A stretch of DNA of 64,000 bases from Nitrospirota bacterium (GTDB lineage: Bacteria; Nitrospinota_A; UBA7883): positions 1 to 64,000 of the forward strand of contig JAJRZK010000049.1 in the NCBI GenBank assembly GCA_024275315.1, in the 5' to 3' direction. Of this stretch, positions 19,083 through 28,002 are shown in pieces. A program made the position numbers and the translations under genes. Within the stretch, counting starts at the first letter, position 1, and each line of letters begins with the position of its first letter. Below the pieces are notes generated by a model that worked only from the letters and a program-made list of their open reading frames with translations, searched no databases and was not told the origin of the DNA.

Positions 19083-19934
19083 TTACCTGATATATTTTCC
19101 GATGATGATATCGAGTTTTTCTTTCGTCGCTGCGGGTATCGAATCGTGATCGGTGATAATGCCGTGTTTCAGCGCAGACTCGCAACCGCAGTCCCGATCC
19201 TTTTTGATTTTGTCGATAACTGCGTTGATAGTCGCCTTTGATTTTTCCACGTTGGAAGCCATGATCTTGAGCACCTGTTCCACCGTGACATCCTCCTCGT
19301 GCCAGCAATCATAGTCGGTGGCCAGGGCCAGCGTGGCGTAGCAAATCTCCGCCTCGCGGGCCAGCTTCGCTTCTTGCAGGTTGGTCATGCCGATGACATC
19401 GGCGCCCCATGACCGGTACAGCCGGGATTCGGCCCTGGTGGAAAAAAGGGGCCCTTCCATGTTTACATATGTCCCACCCTTGTGCGAGGTCCAGCCTATT
19501 TCTTTTGTAGCCTCGTACAGCGCGTCGCCCAGGTATCGGCATGTGGGATCGGCGAACGTGACATGAGCGACTATGCCATCGCCGAAAAACGTCCCGTCCC
19601 GTTTTCCCCTGGTGCGGTCGATGAACTGGTCCACGATAACAGCGTGCCCCGGCTCAATCTCCTCTTTCAGCGAACCGACGGCGGAGACGGATATTATGCG
19701 CGTGACGCCCAGGCTCTTCATGGCCCAGATGTTGGCCCGGAACGGCAACTCTGACGGAAGGATGCGGTGGCCCTTGCCGTGGCGGGGAAGGAAAACCATA
19801 TCCATTCCCCGTAGAGAGCCTGTGACAAGCTCGTCCGAAGGAGGACCGAACGGGGTGGAGACCGTCTCTTTACGGACGTTTTCCATTCCGTCCATCTCAT
19901 ACAGCCCGCTACCGCCTATAACTCCTATTCTCAT
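19083..19934 (-). CDS. mtnP: S-methyl-5'-thioadenosine phosphorylase
   Basis: Splits 5'-methylthioadenosine into adenine and methylthioribose-1-phosphate in methionine salvage; the adenine can feed Apt, encoded about 5.6 kb to the left. 283 residues. Signatures include [79 protein letters not shown] and [28 protein letters not shown] near the C-terminus is typical of MTAP. Start at 19934 is preceded by AAGGAGA. First gene of the mtnP-hemL unit. Confidence 0.95.
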   Translation of the reverse strand: MRIGVIGGSGLYEMDGMENVRKETVSTPFGPPSDELVTGSLRGMDMVFLPRHGKGHRILPSELPFRANIWAMKSLGVTRIISVSAVGSLKEEIEPGHAVIVDQFIDRTRGKRDGTFFGDGIVAHVTFADPTCRYLGDALYEATKEIGWTSHKGGTYVNMEGPLFSTRAESRLYRSWGADVIGMTNLQEAKLAREAEICYATLALATDYDCWHEEDVTVEQVLKIMASNVEKSKATINAVIDKIKKDRDCGCESALKHGIITDHDSIPAATKEKLDIIIGKYIR

Positions 19935-20084
19935 ATACCCGTCTCCTTGAAAAAACGGCCCGGACGTGCCGAGCGTCCGCCCGATTGCGGCGTGTCAAAC
20001 CTGGTAACTATCGCATATTGGAAAAAGCAGCGCAAGAAAACTCCTGTGCGTAGGAATTTATCGCAACTATAGGCGACACTGCCG

Positions 20085-20113
20085 TTAACGGATAGTTGGT
20101 GTTGTGGTAAAAT
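20085..20113 (+). promoter_or_regulatory. Possible sigma-70-type promoter for fbp
   Basis: TTAACG at 20085-20090 and TAAAAT at 20108-20113 are separated by exactly 17 bases. The match is 4/6 and 5/6 to the standard boxes. It lies about 70 bases before the fbp start in the correct direction. Confidence 0.45.
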
Positions 20114-20184
20114 GCTAAAGTCGCAGGCGAGCGCAGCTTGCGGCTCTACTTGGAAAATTCATATGAACTTGGGGGAGTTTTAGC

Positions 20185-21195
20185 ATGCCGGAACGTATAG
20201 GCACGACTGTGACCAAGCATATCGTTGGAATGCAACGCGGTTTTCCGGAGGCCAGCGGTGATTTTTCGGCGTTGATGAACGAGTTGGTGGTGGCGGGAAA
20301 GGTTATACATCGCGCCGTGACAAAAGCGGGCCTTGTCGATGTTATAGGCAAAACCGGTGAAACAAATATCCAGGGCGAGGAAGTGCAGAAACTCGACGAC
20401 TTCGCCAACATCATCATGATCCAGAAAATGGACCATACGGGGCTGTTGTGCGCCATGGCTTCCGAGGAGATTGACGATATCATAGAAATCGCCGACAAAC
20501 ATCCCCAGGGCGGCAAATATACGCTCGCGTTCGATCCGCTGGACGGCTCTTCAAATATCGAAGCCAACGTTTCGATCGGAACTATTTTTTCCGTGCATAG
20601 AAAAATATCGGACGCGCCGAAAGGCACGCTGGAGGACTTTCTCCAGATAGGCAGAAAACAGGTGGCCGCTGGGTATATAATCTATGGCTCCTCGACCATG
20701 CTGGTTTATACCGCGGGGCAGGGCGTTCACGGGTTCACCCTGGATCCGTCAATTGGAGAATTCATCCTGAGCCACCCGAATATACGCACCCCTAAAAAGG
20801 GTAAAATCTACTCTGTCAACGAGGGGAACTCGCACAAATGGGACAAGCGTGTTAATGACATCATCAATTATTTCAAGACCGACGACGAGGCGACCGGAAG
20901 ACCCTATTCGTCGCGGTACATAGGATCGCTTGTAGCTGATTTTCATCGCAACCTTTTGTATGGCGGAATCTTCATGTATCCGGGGGACGCAAAAAATCCC
21001 AACGGCAAGTTGCGGCTTCTGTATGAAGCTTCGCCGCTGGCGTATATCTGCGAACAGGCGGGGGGAGGCGCCATATCCGACGGGGAAAATATCCTGGACA
21101 TCGTTCCCACCGAATTGCACCAGCGTGTCCCCCTTTTCATAGGTAGCCGTGATGACGTCGAAATATGTAAACGGTTCCTTGCGGACGGGAAATAA
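20185..21195 (+). CDS. fbp: Class I fructose-1,6-bisphosphatase
   Basis: Gluconeogenic enzyme removing the 1-phosphate of fructose-1,6-bisphosphate. 336 residues. The metal-site motif FDPLDGSSNIEANVSIGT lies near residue 116, with the earlier acidic ligands in CAMASEEIDDI. Later family segments are VYTAGQGVHGFTLDPSIGEF, PYSSRYIGSLVADFHRNLLY and LLYEASPLAYICEQAGGGA. The start at 20185 follows GGGGGAG with a seven-base spacer. Together with the split transketolase and GlgC in this window it covers sugar-phosphate recycling and storage, though the genes are not in one operon. A tRNA gene follows. Confidence 0.96.
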   Translation: MPERIGTTVTKHIVGMQRGFPEASGDFSALMNELVVAGKVIHRAVTKAGLVDVIGKTGETNIQGEEVQKLDDFANIIMIQKMDHTGLLCAMASEEIDDIIEIADKHPQGGKYTLAFDPLDGSSNIEANVSIGTIFSVHRKISDAPKGTLEDFLQIGRKQVAAGYIIYGSSTMLVYTAGQGVHGFTLDPSIGEFILSHPNIRTPKKGKIYSVNEGNSHKWDKRVNDIINYFKTDDEATGRPYSSRYIGSLVADFHRNLLYGGIFMYPGDAKNPNGKLRLLYEASPLAYICEQAGGGAISDGENILDIVPTELHQRVPLFIGSRDDVEICKRFLADGK

Positions 21196-21241
21196 CCAGA
21201 CTTTGATTATATGATCCAAAAAGCGACGGCCGGACGTTAAC

Positions 21242-21273
21242 AACGCCAGGCGTTATGAACGCTAAGCGTTATT
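21242..21273. repeat. Two adjacent 16-base palindromic units between fbp and tRNA-Ala
   Basis: Two units, AACGCCAGGCGTTATG and AACGCTAAGCGTTATT, stand in tandem. Each has a perfect 5-bp arm pair (AACGC/GCGTT) around three bases. They lie about 50 bases after the fbp stop, but no T-run follows, so they are not a clear intrinsic terminator. Confidence 0.6.
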
Positions 21274-21397
21274 AACACTCGGATTTTGGTCCGGATTTGT
21301 GCTACACTGCTTGCTCTGCACGGGGCAGTAGCTCAGATGGGAGAGCGCAGCGTTCGCAACGCTGAGGTCAGGGGTTCGATCCCCCTCTGCTCCACCA
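21255..21397 (+). repeat. Inverted-repeat copy A: tRNA-Ala with upstream region
   Basis: The tRNA-Ala gene and about 70 bases upstream of it recur in inverted orientation at 22126-22262. Shared blocks include ATTAACAC.CGG, TTTTGGTCCGGATTTG, GCTACACT, and an almost unbroken match from GATGGGAGAGCGCAG through the anticodon arm to GAGGTCAGGG. The intact tRNA is in this copy. Confidence 0.85.
21322..21397 (+). tRNA. tRNA-Ala (anticodon CGC)
   Basis: Full 76-base cloverleaf with acceptor GGGGCAG/CTGCTCC. It includes the G3-U70 wobble pair that marks alanine tRNAs, then A73 and encoded CCA. D-arm GCTC-AGATGGGA-GAGC, anticodon stem CAGCG/CGCTG around TTCGCAA, T-arm AGGGG-TTCGATC-CCCCT. Anticodon CGC reads GCG codons. 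A decayed inverted copy lies about 730 bases downstream. Confidence 0.96.
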
Positions 21398-21535
21398 AAA
21401 CTACAATGTATTCAATCAGTTCCGGCGATTTATAATCGCCTTTAATAGCAAGGGTAATATGAGCTCCCTCTTGTAAGATATTGAATATAATCGCTTTAAA
21501 GAGACCGAAATTTGCCCAAGGTTTGCCCAAGGATT
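21398..21535 (-). pseudogene. Integrase-tail-like remnant next to tRNA-Ala
   Basis: On the minus strand an open frame runs into the tRNA-Ala gene and ends there with [17 protein letters not shown], the kind of tail found on integrases that read into a tRNA-Ala 3' end. Upstream it has GKPWANFGLFKAI but no catalytic motif. This could be the last part of an integrase left by a decayed element, or just an accidental frame. The AT-rich composition differs from the flanks. Confidence 0.3.
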
Positions 21536-21616
21536 CATTTTTGAACCTCTTTTTCCCAGGCTTTGCTCCCGATCGATGAATTGTCCAAATATCGGTTAAG
21601 TGTACAGTTGTGATCG

Positions 21617-21970
21617 CTACTTATCAGACCAAATTGCAAGTTCATTACCATGTGGGTCGGTAAAGTGAAAACGGCGACCGCCAGGGAATGAAAAAATATC
21701 TCTGATGATTTGACCCCCGCTGGCAAGTATGGTGTTGCGTGTTTGCTCCAAATCGTTTGCGTAAAGAATTACCAAGGCTGCGCCTGTGGCGGTCGAGGAT
21801 CGTAATTCAGATTTGTAGAGACCACCATCGATTTTTCCGTCGCTGAATGCGCGGTACTCTGGGCCGTAGTCGGTAAAGGACCAGCTAAACGCTGCGCTGT
21901 AAAAGGATTCAACAGAGTCGAAGTCTCTTGCTGGAAGTTCTATGTAGTCAATTTTCCGGTCGGAGGGCAA
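21617..21970 (-). CDS. VOC-family (glyoxalase/bleomycin-resistance fold) protein
   Basis: 117 residues. One vicinal-oxygen-chelate domain pair: IDYIELPARDFDSVESFYSA at the start, FSWSFTDYGPEYRAF, then LVILYANDLEQTRNTILASG and RFHFTDPHGNELAIWSD. Many such proteins bind a metal and act on small toxic molecules; the substrate cannot be told here. Codon use is AT-richer than its neighbours. The gene lies between the two inverted tRNA-Ala copies, suggesting it arrived by transfer. Confidence 0.8.
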   Translation of the reverse strand: MPSDRKIDYIELPARDFDSVESFYSAAFSWSFTDYGPEYRAFSDGKIDGGLYKSELRSSTATGAALVILYANDLEQTRNTILASGGQIIRDIFSFPGGRRFHFTDPHGNELAIWSDK

Positions 21971-22125
21971 AGTTAAATCTCCTCTTCATTGGTGCAAAGA
22001 ATAAGGAATATTGAATCAGTATCAGACAACATTGAACCAAAGTCGTCAAGACAATATCCACTCAAAGCATTTAAGGATCGAACCTCCAGACGCCATTTAT
22101 CCGTTACCTTGCGAAGCGTCGGGAT

Positions 22126-22198
22126 TGGGGAGCTGAGGGGGGTAAAGCCCTGACCTCAGCGTTGCGAACGCTGCGCTCTCCCATCCGGGCGCCGCCCA
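22126..22198 (-). pseudogene. Decayed tRNA-Ala copy
   Basis: On the minus strand this matches the tRNA-Ala gene through D-loop, anticodon arm (CAGCG-TTCGCAA-CGCTG) and variable loop. The 5' acceptor is TGGGCGG-like and no longer pairs with the CAGCTCC at the 3' end. The T-loop TTCGATC has become CTTTACC, and CCA is lost. It cannot form a normal tRNA. The anticodon arm is perfectly kept. Confidence 0.75.
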
Positions 22199-22262
22199 AT
22201 GACGGAAGAAAAAGTGTAGCGCAAATCCGGACCAAAAACCGGGTGTTAATAGCGTTCAGCCC
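22126..22262 (-). repeat. Inverted-repeat copy B of the tRNA-Ala region
   Basis: Inverted and partly degraded copy of 21255-21397. It includes the upstream block (ATTAACACCCGG, TTTTTGGTCCGGATTTG, CGCTACACT). The spacer between the two copies is about 730 bases and holds the VOC gene. Conservation of non-coding upstream sequence shows duplication, not chance similarity between tRNAs. Confidence 0.8.
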
Positions 22263-22521
22263 ATATCCATACCAGCCCTCCTCCTGGTTTTTGTTGAAAA
22301 GTTTTACAACTTACTTTTACCAGATCGGGGGTCGCCTTTTCAAATGTGCGAAAGATATTTGACAGACCCACTCTTTTAAGGCTCCGTTGACACCTGCGCG
22401 ATAATTTTCATCATTTAGGGATGGCTAGATCATGGAGAGACCAGGATTTACCGGGACCAGGATCATGTATGTTTTGAGACAGCGCTACGCGGGCCATAAT
22501 GGCAGGCCATAATGGCCTGGC

Positions 22522-23334
22522 TTATTTCGCGGCGGTCTGATTGTATGGAATAAAGTTTATATCGACCCCTCTGTAATCCCGTATCTTCGCGATAAAGGAG
22601 CCTATCATTATCCTGGAGCGAACCTTGACCGGTATCAGGCTCTTGTCTGAAAGCCACAACGTCATTTTGCCGCGGCGCTGGAACACGCCTTCGGTTTTCA
22701 ACATCGGTTTTATGACCAGCGTATCAACCATCCCCTGGGCGAGCCTGATACGTTCTTTTCGCAGTACCTTTACCTCGAGGTCGTATTTTTTCCTGTCTTC
22801 GAATATGGGAATATAGATGGAACTGCCCACCTTGAGCTTCTCCCGCATCGCCCGCAAGGCGTATAATGCAGAGAACGAATCGAGGCTTCCGGGGACGATT
22901 TCGAACTCTTCGGGGTCATCGTCGTCGACCTTGTACGTAGCGGTCCGGCGGACATGGTCGAACTCGATGGTTTTGATTTTTTTATAGCCCCCCTCTGCGA
23001 TTTTCACCTCCATCCGCTGGCTACAGAGGTTGTCTATGTCGAACAGGGAGAATGTATGGTCCTCGACCCGATACAGCTTCCTGACAAAGCCGATAGACCT
23101 GCCCACCACTTCTATAACGAATACGGAGCGGCCTTTATAGTCGATTTTTTCCGTTACCTCGAGTATTCCCTCGCCACCTATCACACCCATCCAGGACACG
23201 TCATAGGTGACCCGCTCGCCAGGCTTGAAAGGAAGGCTTTCCGCCGGTTGGGTCGTGGTCCCGGCGGTGGTGGTGTAGGCGGTCAAGATCCCAGCGCTGG
23301 CCAAAACCGCGAGGTAGCAGATGGCTTTTTTCAA
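22522..23334 (-). CDS. DUF3108 family periplasmic protein
   Basis: 270 residues with an N-terminal signal sequence (KKAICYLAVLASAGILTAY) and then a beta-rich domain. The DUF3108 pattern is visible: LPFKPGERVTYDVSWMGVIG, ILEVTEKIDYKGR, RSIGFVRKLYRVEDHTFSLF, a SLDSFSALYALR block and MTLWLSDKSLIPVKVRSR. The family is exported and widespread but its function is unknown. The gene is 21 bases downstream of a methyltransferase in a minus-strand run that starts with the AsmA-like gene, which may indicate an envelope-lipid role. Confidence 0.85.
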   Translation of the reverse strand: MKKAICYLAVLASAGILTAYTTTAGTTTQPAESLPFKPGERVTYDVSWMGVIGGEGILEVTEKIDYKGRSVFVIEVVGRSIGFVRKLYRVEDHTFSLFDIDNLCSQRMEVKIAEGGYKKIKTIEFDHVRRTATYKVDDDDPEEFEIVPGSLDSFSALYALRAMREKLKVGSSIYIPIFEDRKKYDLEVKVLRKERIRLAQGMVDTLVIKPMLKTEGVFQRRGKMTLWLSDKSLIPVKVRSRIMIGSFIAKIRDYRGVDINFIPYNQTAAK

Positions 23335-23355
23335 AAAGTGAATTTTTTTACGGCC

Positions 23356-24000
23356 TTAGTTAACCCGTGATTGCTGACAAAGATGCTTGTTGTTGTTTGC
23401 GTGGACGATTTGCCACAGGTCGATTTTGCTCAGCTTGGTGGTGTTGTATACCTCGAGGTTCGTAGAGGAAACGAATTCCTCATAGCTCAAATCCGCCCTC
23501 CAGCCGATCTTGCGGAAAAACGGATCGAAAAAGCATTCCACCTTGGCGAGGAGCGGATTGGACGAGATAAAATGGTTCACTATGACCATCTTGCCGTTCA
23601 GCTTGGTCACACGGCGCATCTCGTCTATTACCTTGAAAGGTTGCGGGACCACGCTGATGATATGCGTGGCGATGACGTAATCGAAAGTGTCGTCTTCGAA
23701 ATCGAGGTCGCAAGCGTCCATTTCCATAAGTGTGACATTCGTCAAGCCATGTTTGACCACTTTTTTTTCCGCCTGCTTGAGCATTTCGGAGGACAGGTCT
23801 ATTCCCACAACTTCGCAATGCTTCGGATAGAGGGGCAGGGCGAGTCCTGTGCCGACACCGACATCGAGGATCTTGTGGCCGGGTTCGAACTGTAGTTCAC
23901 TGATGGCCATCTTGTGGCGGGGATGAAAGAAAGCTTTGAAAATAAAATCGTATACGCTGGACTGAACGTTGTAGATCCTTTTTATGCTTTCGTTTTGCAT
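23356..24000 (-). CDS. Class I SAM-dependent methyltransferase (UbiE/PmtA-like)
   Basis: 214 residues. SAM-binding motif I is ILDVGVGTGLALPLYP; then VVGIDLSSEMLKQAEKK, the acidic MEMDACDLDFEDDTFDYVI and the post-motif MRRVTKLNGKMVIVNHF. The layout resembles phospholipid N-methyltransferases of the PmtA type as well as UbiE, so a lipid substrate is possible. It lies seven bases after the AsmA-like gene and probably shares its transcript. The exact substrate is not readable from sequence. Confidence 0.8.
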   Translation of the reverse strand: MQNESIKRIYNVQSSVYDFIFKAFFHPRHKMAISELQFEPGHKILDVGVGTGLALPLYPKHCEVVGIDLSSEMLKQAEKKVVKHGLTNVTLMEMDACDLDFEDDTFDYVIATHIISVVPQPFKVIDEMRRVTKLNGKMVIVNHFISSNPLLAKVECFFDPFFRKIGWRADLSYEEFVSSTNLEVYNTTKLSKIDLWQIVHANNNKHLCQQSRVN

Positions 24001-24007
24001 AGGTTCA

Positions 24008-27000
24008 TCAATCTCCGCTGTTACCTTGTTTATCTTTACCCTGTCCGCCCTTCGCAGGTAGCTGTCCGTTTTCGGGCGATCCGGCGCCTCTATGCGATTC
24101 GCCGTTTTTCTTTATCTTTTCAATTACCCTCGCCGGCAACTCGAAGAGACGTTTTAGTATACCACCTATCCCGGAAGCAAAAGACTTGAACGGCACCCCT
24201 TCAACTTTGGGATCCCCAAGCGGGCCTTTCACATCATAATAGCTGGTTATAAGGCTTTTTTTGTCTCCCGTTAAAACATGTCCCAAAACAGGGATAGAGC
24301 TTACAATTTTGTCTATCGTTATCAGGGGCATCACCCCCACTTTAATGTCCACACTGTTTTCGGCGATGTCGTAGTCGCCCACGGCGATAATACGCATCGC
24401 CTCGGAATCGACCAGCAAATCATCGGAATGCGCCACGCCACCATGCAGATCGAATCTGGCGGTTATACTGTTAAAAGGCATCCCTTCAACCGACAGATCA
24501 GGCAACTTCAGTTTAAAATACTGGGACACGTTAAGTAAAGTGAAAATCTTGGACAAAAGGTTGAACCTGTGGATTACCCCATCCCCGGCTTTTGCGTCGA
24601 TATGGCCGTTCAGGCTTTGCTTGATCTCTTTCCAGCCTTTGCCTTCCCCGTTGATTTCGCCTTTCAGGTTGGCGACGCCCGAGATTATGTTGTCACGTTG
24701 AACCGTATCTTTTAAGTACGCCTCCATGTCGAGGTCCTGGATGGTGGCTTTTGATGTGAACGAGACGCCCGATTCGAGCTTGCGCATATCGGCTTTCCAT
24801 GTCCATTTTCCGCCATGCGCGGCGAAAGTGAACGGATCCACGTAAAAATGCTTGTTTTCATACCTGATGATGGTGTCCAGGTCCTGGTAATGGATCATCG
24901 AACCGATTGTTCCCTTTTTCGAGGTTATGAATATGTCCCAGTAACCGTCAAAAAATTTCCGTCTCCCGTCGTCATATTCCGGCTCCTTTTCTTCGACGTG
25001 AAAATTATCGCTCTCCAGCTCTTCATCGGCGGGAGGGCCGAAAAGATCGGACAAATCCAGCGAGTCGGTTTCCGCGCTGATATTAAAGCTATTTACATTG
25101 TCAATCATCGCCTTGCCGAAGAGCGTAACCGCTCCGTCATCAAAATAGCCTCTTCCATTCCTTAAGAACACCTGGTTGTTCACCAGCTCAAAATCTGCGT
25201 TGGCTTCATGAAATATGGCGTGGAAGACGGGGAGCTTAAAATCCGCGTCCACAAGTTTTACTTTCCCGGCCAGCAGGAGCGGCTCGTCTTTCGTCCCTTT
25301 TCTTATCGAGAACTTTCCGGTGAAACATCCGCGGCTGTCGATGTCGTCGAAGGATTTGAGTATTTCGTCAAGATCGTCAAGCCGGGTGTTGTGGGAGGAG
25401 AACGCAAGGTCGATAGCCTCCCCCTTGAAAAAACCGCCCACGCTTCCGGTCATCTCGATCTGTGATTCGCCGACACCTATCAGCAGGTTGTCGATTGTCA
25501 GCTTTTCCCGACCATGAAACGACCCGGCAAGGTCGTACGTGTTGGTTTGGCCATAACGTTTGTGGATAATATTTTTGAAGCGAAACTCGGTGAAGGTCAT
25601 GTCCAGGTGGTTGTCGATGTTAAAATCATGAAAACCACCATCGACCCTCATATCCATCGCCGCGACTCCCGAATAGTCGTAAACGCCGTCAATGGCCAGG
25701 TCTGGATATCCGATTTCGCCGATATCCTCCAGGTAAAGCTCCGATAAGATCCTCAGGTCGAACTCGGGGTCCGGTTGCAGGGCGTTTATTATCTTCCCGG
25801 ACAGTTTGAACGACGAGGACCCGACTTTCCATGACAGCTCCGGTATCTTCACATCGTGCAGGTCCATATCGATCTCGCCGTTGAGCCTGTCGACCGGAAG
25901 GCCGAGCTCCGCGCTTTCAAGCCCTACATCTTCAAAGACCAGCTTCCCCACCGCCACCAGGCTCTCCTTAGGGTTCCTCGATTCGCCCGTGACAGCAAGA
26001 TCGACCTTTACGGACCCGCTCATGGATTCGATCCGGTCGATATGCTTTTTCAGCTCCGGAGACGTCAGCTTCATGGCCAGCCCCTTGCGCGCCTCCTCCA
26101 GGTCGAGGGCGCCGATAACGCTCACATCGAAAGTCGGCCACTCGTGCAGGCTCTCGATCGTTCCGGATATGTCGCTGATCACGCTGGAGCCGTAACGTCC
26201 CTTGACACCGGAAAAACGAAGCCGGTTGTCGGCCAGGCTTATCACCCCGTCTATATCTTCGAGATCATGTCGCAGTCCTTCTATGGAAACGTGGAAATCA
26301 TCGAGCTGTATGGCGCCGGAAAAGGCTTTGTAAGCGTCTGGCTGGTCCAGGCGTCGGAACGTGTCCATGGCGCCGTCGAACTTCAGGTAGTTTATGCCGA
26401 TTTTACCCTGCATGATGTTGTTGGCCAGAAACTCCGTCTGCTGGCCGGTGAGCACGTTGTCCGGTATGAACTGTTTAAGCTCGTTGACGTCTATCTGGTT
26501 CGTGTCCAGCTCCAGGTTGATCTTCGGGTTTATGGTGTTAAACCTGGCTATCTGGCCGCTGGCGTTTACGACCAGGCCCCCGATCTTCGCGCTCGAGCTT
26601 ATTATTCTCAGGTAATTGTTCGATGCGGTCACGTCATGCTCTATTACCAGGTCTCTCGGTTTGAGGCCGGAGCTGAACGCCTTGGCGTAATTGATCTTCA
26701 GATTTGTGATGGTAAGGGCGCCGCGGGACATGAAATTACCCGAAAGGCTCCCTCCGACTTTTATATCCATCGAAAGCAGTCCGTCGCATTTTTCGAAAGG
26801 GACATACGGATCGATATATATCCAGTGTCGGGCTATATCGAGCTTGTCCACGCTGATATGGCCGGTGAACATCAGGCTGGCGAGGCGCCGGGGTGTGTAC
26901 AATCCTTCAGCTATCTTTCCCCTGATCTCGAATTTCGTCGGATGGGATTTGTCGTTGATCATGCCCTTGAAATATACAACCGCCGATTCCTCTCCCGCCT

Positions 27001-27634
27001 TGGCGATTTTGAGGTTGAAACCGGTGATGGAAGTTCGCATGGGTTTTGGGCCTGTTTTCCTGTCGAACCAGTTGATCCTGCCGTTTGTCACGGCGACCAC
27101 CTTGAACATATGCAACGCGGCCACGGCCGGTTCCGACAGGTTCATCGAGCCGGAGACGCCTCTTGTTTCAAACACGGGAAGGTTGAACGTGCCGTCGTGG
27201 CGGCGGACCAGGTATGCGATGGGACTTGAAAAAGTCAGGTTCTCAAAAACCACGGAACCGGTTATCAGCTTGAACATGTTAATGTTGGCCTTGACCTCGC
27301 GTATGGTAAGTATCGGTTTTTTTCTGTCGTAAACTATCACGTTGGACAGCGTCACGCCGGGGCCTTCGCTGGAATCAAAATTGATGTCGCCCATGTGGAC
27401 GGCCATCCCGATTTTGTCTGACACCTTTTGCGCCACAAAGTCAATGTAGTGTTTTTTGTCCACGACGAGGGGACCCAGGAAAATAACAAGCGTGCATAAC
27501 GCCAGCAGATAATATAAAGGAGAGTAGATGCGCCCGTTGCACGAAGAGACGTCCGCGTCGCCGGGGGCTACATGGTCGTCTGTTTTTGAGGAAGTGTCCA
27601 AAGGAGGTTTATCGGGTCGGGAAGACAAATCCAT
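24008..27634 (-). CDS. Large AsmA-like membrane-anchored protein
   Basis: 1208 residues. A cytosolic N-terminus of about 35 residues, one TM helix at about 40-60 (YYLLALCTLVIFLGPLVV), then a very long periplasmic part of repeating beta strands. AsmA/TamB-like features are the start of the domain (GDINFDSSEGPGVTLSNVIV), repeated amphipathic strands, and the C-terminal block YYDVKGPLGDPKVEGVPFKS. AsmA-like proteins form bridges between inner and outer membranes and are linked to lipid transport. The C-terminus is basic and Gly-rich. It heads the minus-strand run with the methyltransferase and DUF3108 genes. Confidence 0.85.
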   Translation of the reverse strand: MDLSSRPDKPPLDTSSKTDDHVAPGDADVSSCNGRIYSPLYYLLALCTLVIFLGPLVVDKKHYIDFVAQKVSDKIGMAVHMGDINFDSSEGPGVTLSNVIVYDRKKPILTIREVKANINMFKLITGSVVFENLTFSSPIAYLVRRHDGTFNLPVFETRGVSGSMNLSEPAVAALHMFKVVAVTNGRINWFDRKTGPKPMRTSITGFNLKIAKAGEESAVVYFKGMINDKSHPTKFEIRGKIAEGLYTPRRLASLMFTGHISVDKLDIARHWIYIDPYVPFEKCDGLLSMDIKVGGSLSGNFMSRGALTITNLKINYAKAFSSGLKPRDLVIEHDVTASNNYLRIISSSAKIGGLVVNASGQIARFNTINPKINLELDTNQIDVNELKQFIPDNVLTGQQTEFLANNIMQGKIGINYLKFDGAMDTFRRLDQPDAYKAFSGAIQLDDFHVSIEGLRHDLEDIDGVISLADNRLRFSGVKGRYGSSVISDISGTIESLHEWPTFDVSVIGALDLEEARKGLAMKLTSPELKKHIDRIESMSGSVKVDLAVTGESRNPKESLVAVGKLVFEDVGLESAELGLPVDRLNGEIDMDLHDVKIPELSWKVGSSSFKLSGKIINALQPDPEFDLRILSELYLEDIGEIGYPDLAIDGVYDYSGVAAMDMRVDGGFHDFNIDNHLDMTFTEFRFKNIIHKRYGQTNTYDLAGSFHGREKLTIDNLLIGVGESQIEMTGSVGGFFKGEAIDLAFSSHNTRLDDLDEILKSFDDIDSRGCFTGKFSIRKGTKDEPLLLAGKVKLVDADFKLPVFHAIFHEANADFELVNNQVFLRNGRGYFDDGAVTLFGKAMIDNVNSFNISAETDSLDLSDLFGPPADEELESDNFHVEEKEPEYDDGRRKFFDGYWDIFITSKKGTIGSMIHYQDLDTIIRYENKHFYVDPFTFAAHGGKWTWKADMRKLESGVSFTSKATIQDLDMEAYLKDTVQRDNIISGVANLKGEINGEGKGWKEIKQSLNGHIDAKAGDGVIHRFNLLSKIFTLLNVSQYFKLKLPDLSVEGMPFNSITARFDLHGGVAHSDDLLVDSEAMRIIAVGDYDIAENSVDIKVGVMPLITIDKIVSSIPVLGHVLTGDKKSLITSYYDVKGPLGDPKVEGVPFKSFASGIGGILKRLFELPARVIEKIKKNGESHRGAGSPENGQLPAKGGQGKDKQGNSGD

Positions 27635-27690
27635 TGTTATTACCTAAGCCGAACCAGCAGGTTGGATCGGCTCCTCAACACGCCTACATG

Positions 27691-27803
27691 GCGACCGAAC
27701 ACCGCGTGGTGACCGAACACCTGCGCGGTGACCGAACACCTGCGCGGTGACCGAATACCTGCGTGGTGACCGAACACCTGCGTGGTGACCGAATACCTGC
27801 GTG
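27691..27803. repeat. 19-base tandem repeat (minisatellite), six units
   Basis: Five complete units of 19 bases run head to tail from 27709 to 27803, consensus GTGACCGAAYACCTGCGYG, differing only by C/T changes. An 18-base degenerate unit (27691-27708) precedes them. There are no spacers, so this is not a CRISPR. It lies between the rplS end and the AsmA-like gene start. Confidence 0.9.
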
Positions 27804-28002
27804 GTGTTCAAACCACTCATAACCGCGCCACCATGCGATCATGGTCCCGACGAAACACGTTACATGGCGGCCGGTCCGGCCCATAAAACTTTATGACCAT
27901 GATACGCGAGTTTTCATGTGGCGGCGCAGCGCAGTCGGCGCAGTTACGCCCCAGATGCAATCGACGCCCCGGCGTAATCGGCGCTCCGGCGCCTTTGACA
28001 GG
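27804..28002. other. Intergenic between minisatellite and rplS, no gene seen
   Basis: Continues the gene-free stretch downstream of rplS. It contains imperfect GC-rich repeats of the CGCCCCGGCGTAATCGGCG kind near 27950-27995, which can fold, and might end rplS transcripts. No T-run confirms an intrinsic terminator. Confidence 0.4.

Larger units (their letters stand above)
21971..22521. other. 550-base gene-free stretch holding the decayed tRNA-Ala copy
   Basis: Apart from the inverted tRNA-Ala copy (22126-22262) I see no gene. A short palindrome (CAGGCCAT, one base, ATGGCCTG at 22503-22519) lies just after the stop of the DUF3108 gene on the minus strand. It could fold in that transcript, though no U-run follows. 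A partial copy of it, GGCCATAATGG, lies immediately before it at 22493-22503. Confidence 0.5.

Noticed and set aside
19063-19308. 82-residue N-terminal extension of HemL
   Set aside because: It lies inside mtnP in another frame, is His/Arg-rich, and the HemL family start falls exactly at Met 19062.
21242-21273. fbp intrinsic terminator
   Set aside because: The two small palindromes have only 5-bp arms and no T-run, so a terminator call is not supported.
22162-22362. Small plus-strand frame starting MRTLRSPI
   Set aside because: The first codons are just the decayed tRNA-Ala read in the antisense direction. The rest has no protein-like features.
25856-27229. 457-codon open frame on the plus strand
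   Set aside because: Antisense to the AsmA-like gene. The AsmA frame has a TM helix, strand repeats and a C-terminal family block, so the plus-strand frame is a shadow.
27691-27803. Possible CRISPR array
   Set aside because: The 19-base units follow each other with no spacers, and no cas genes are nearby. It is a tandem repeat.
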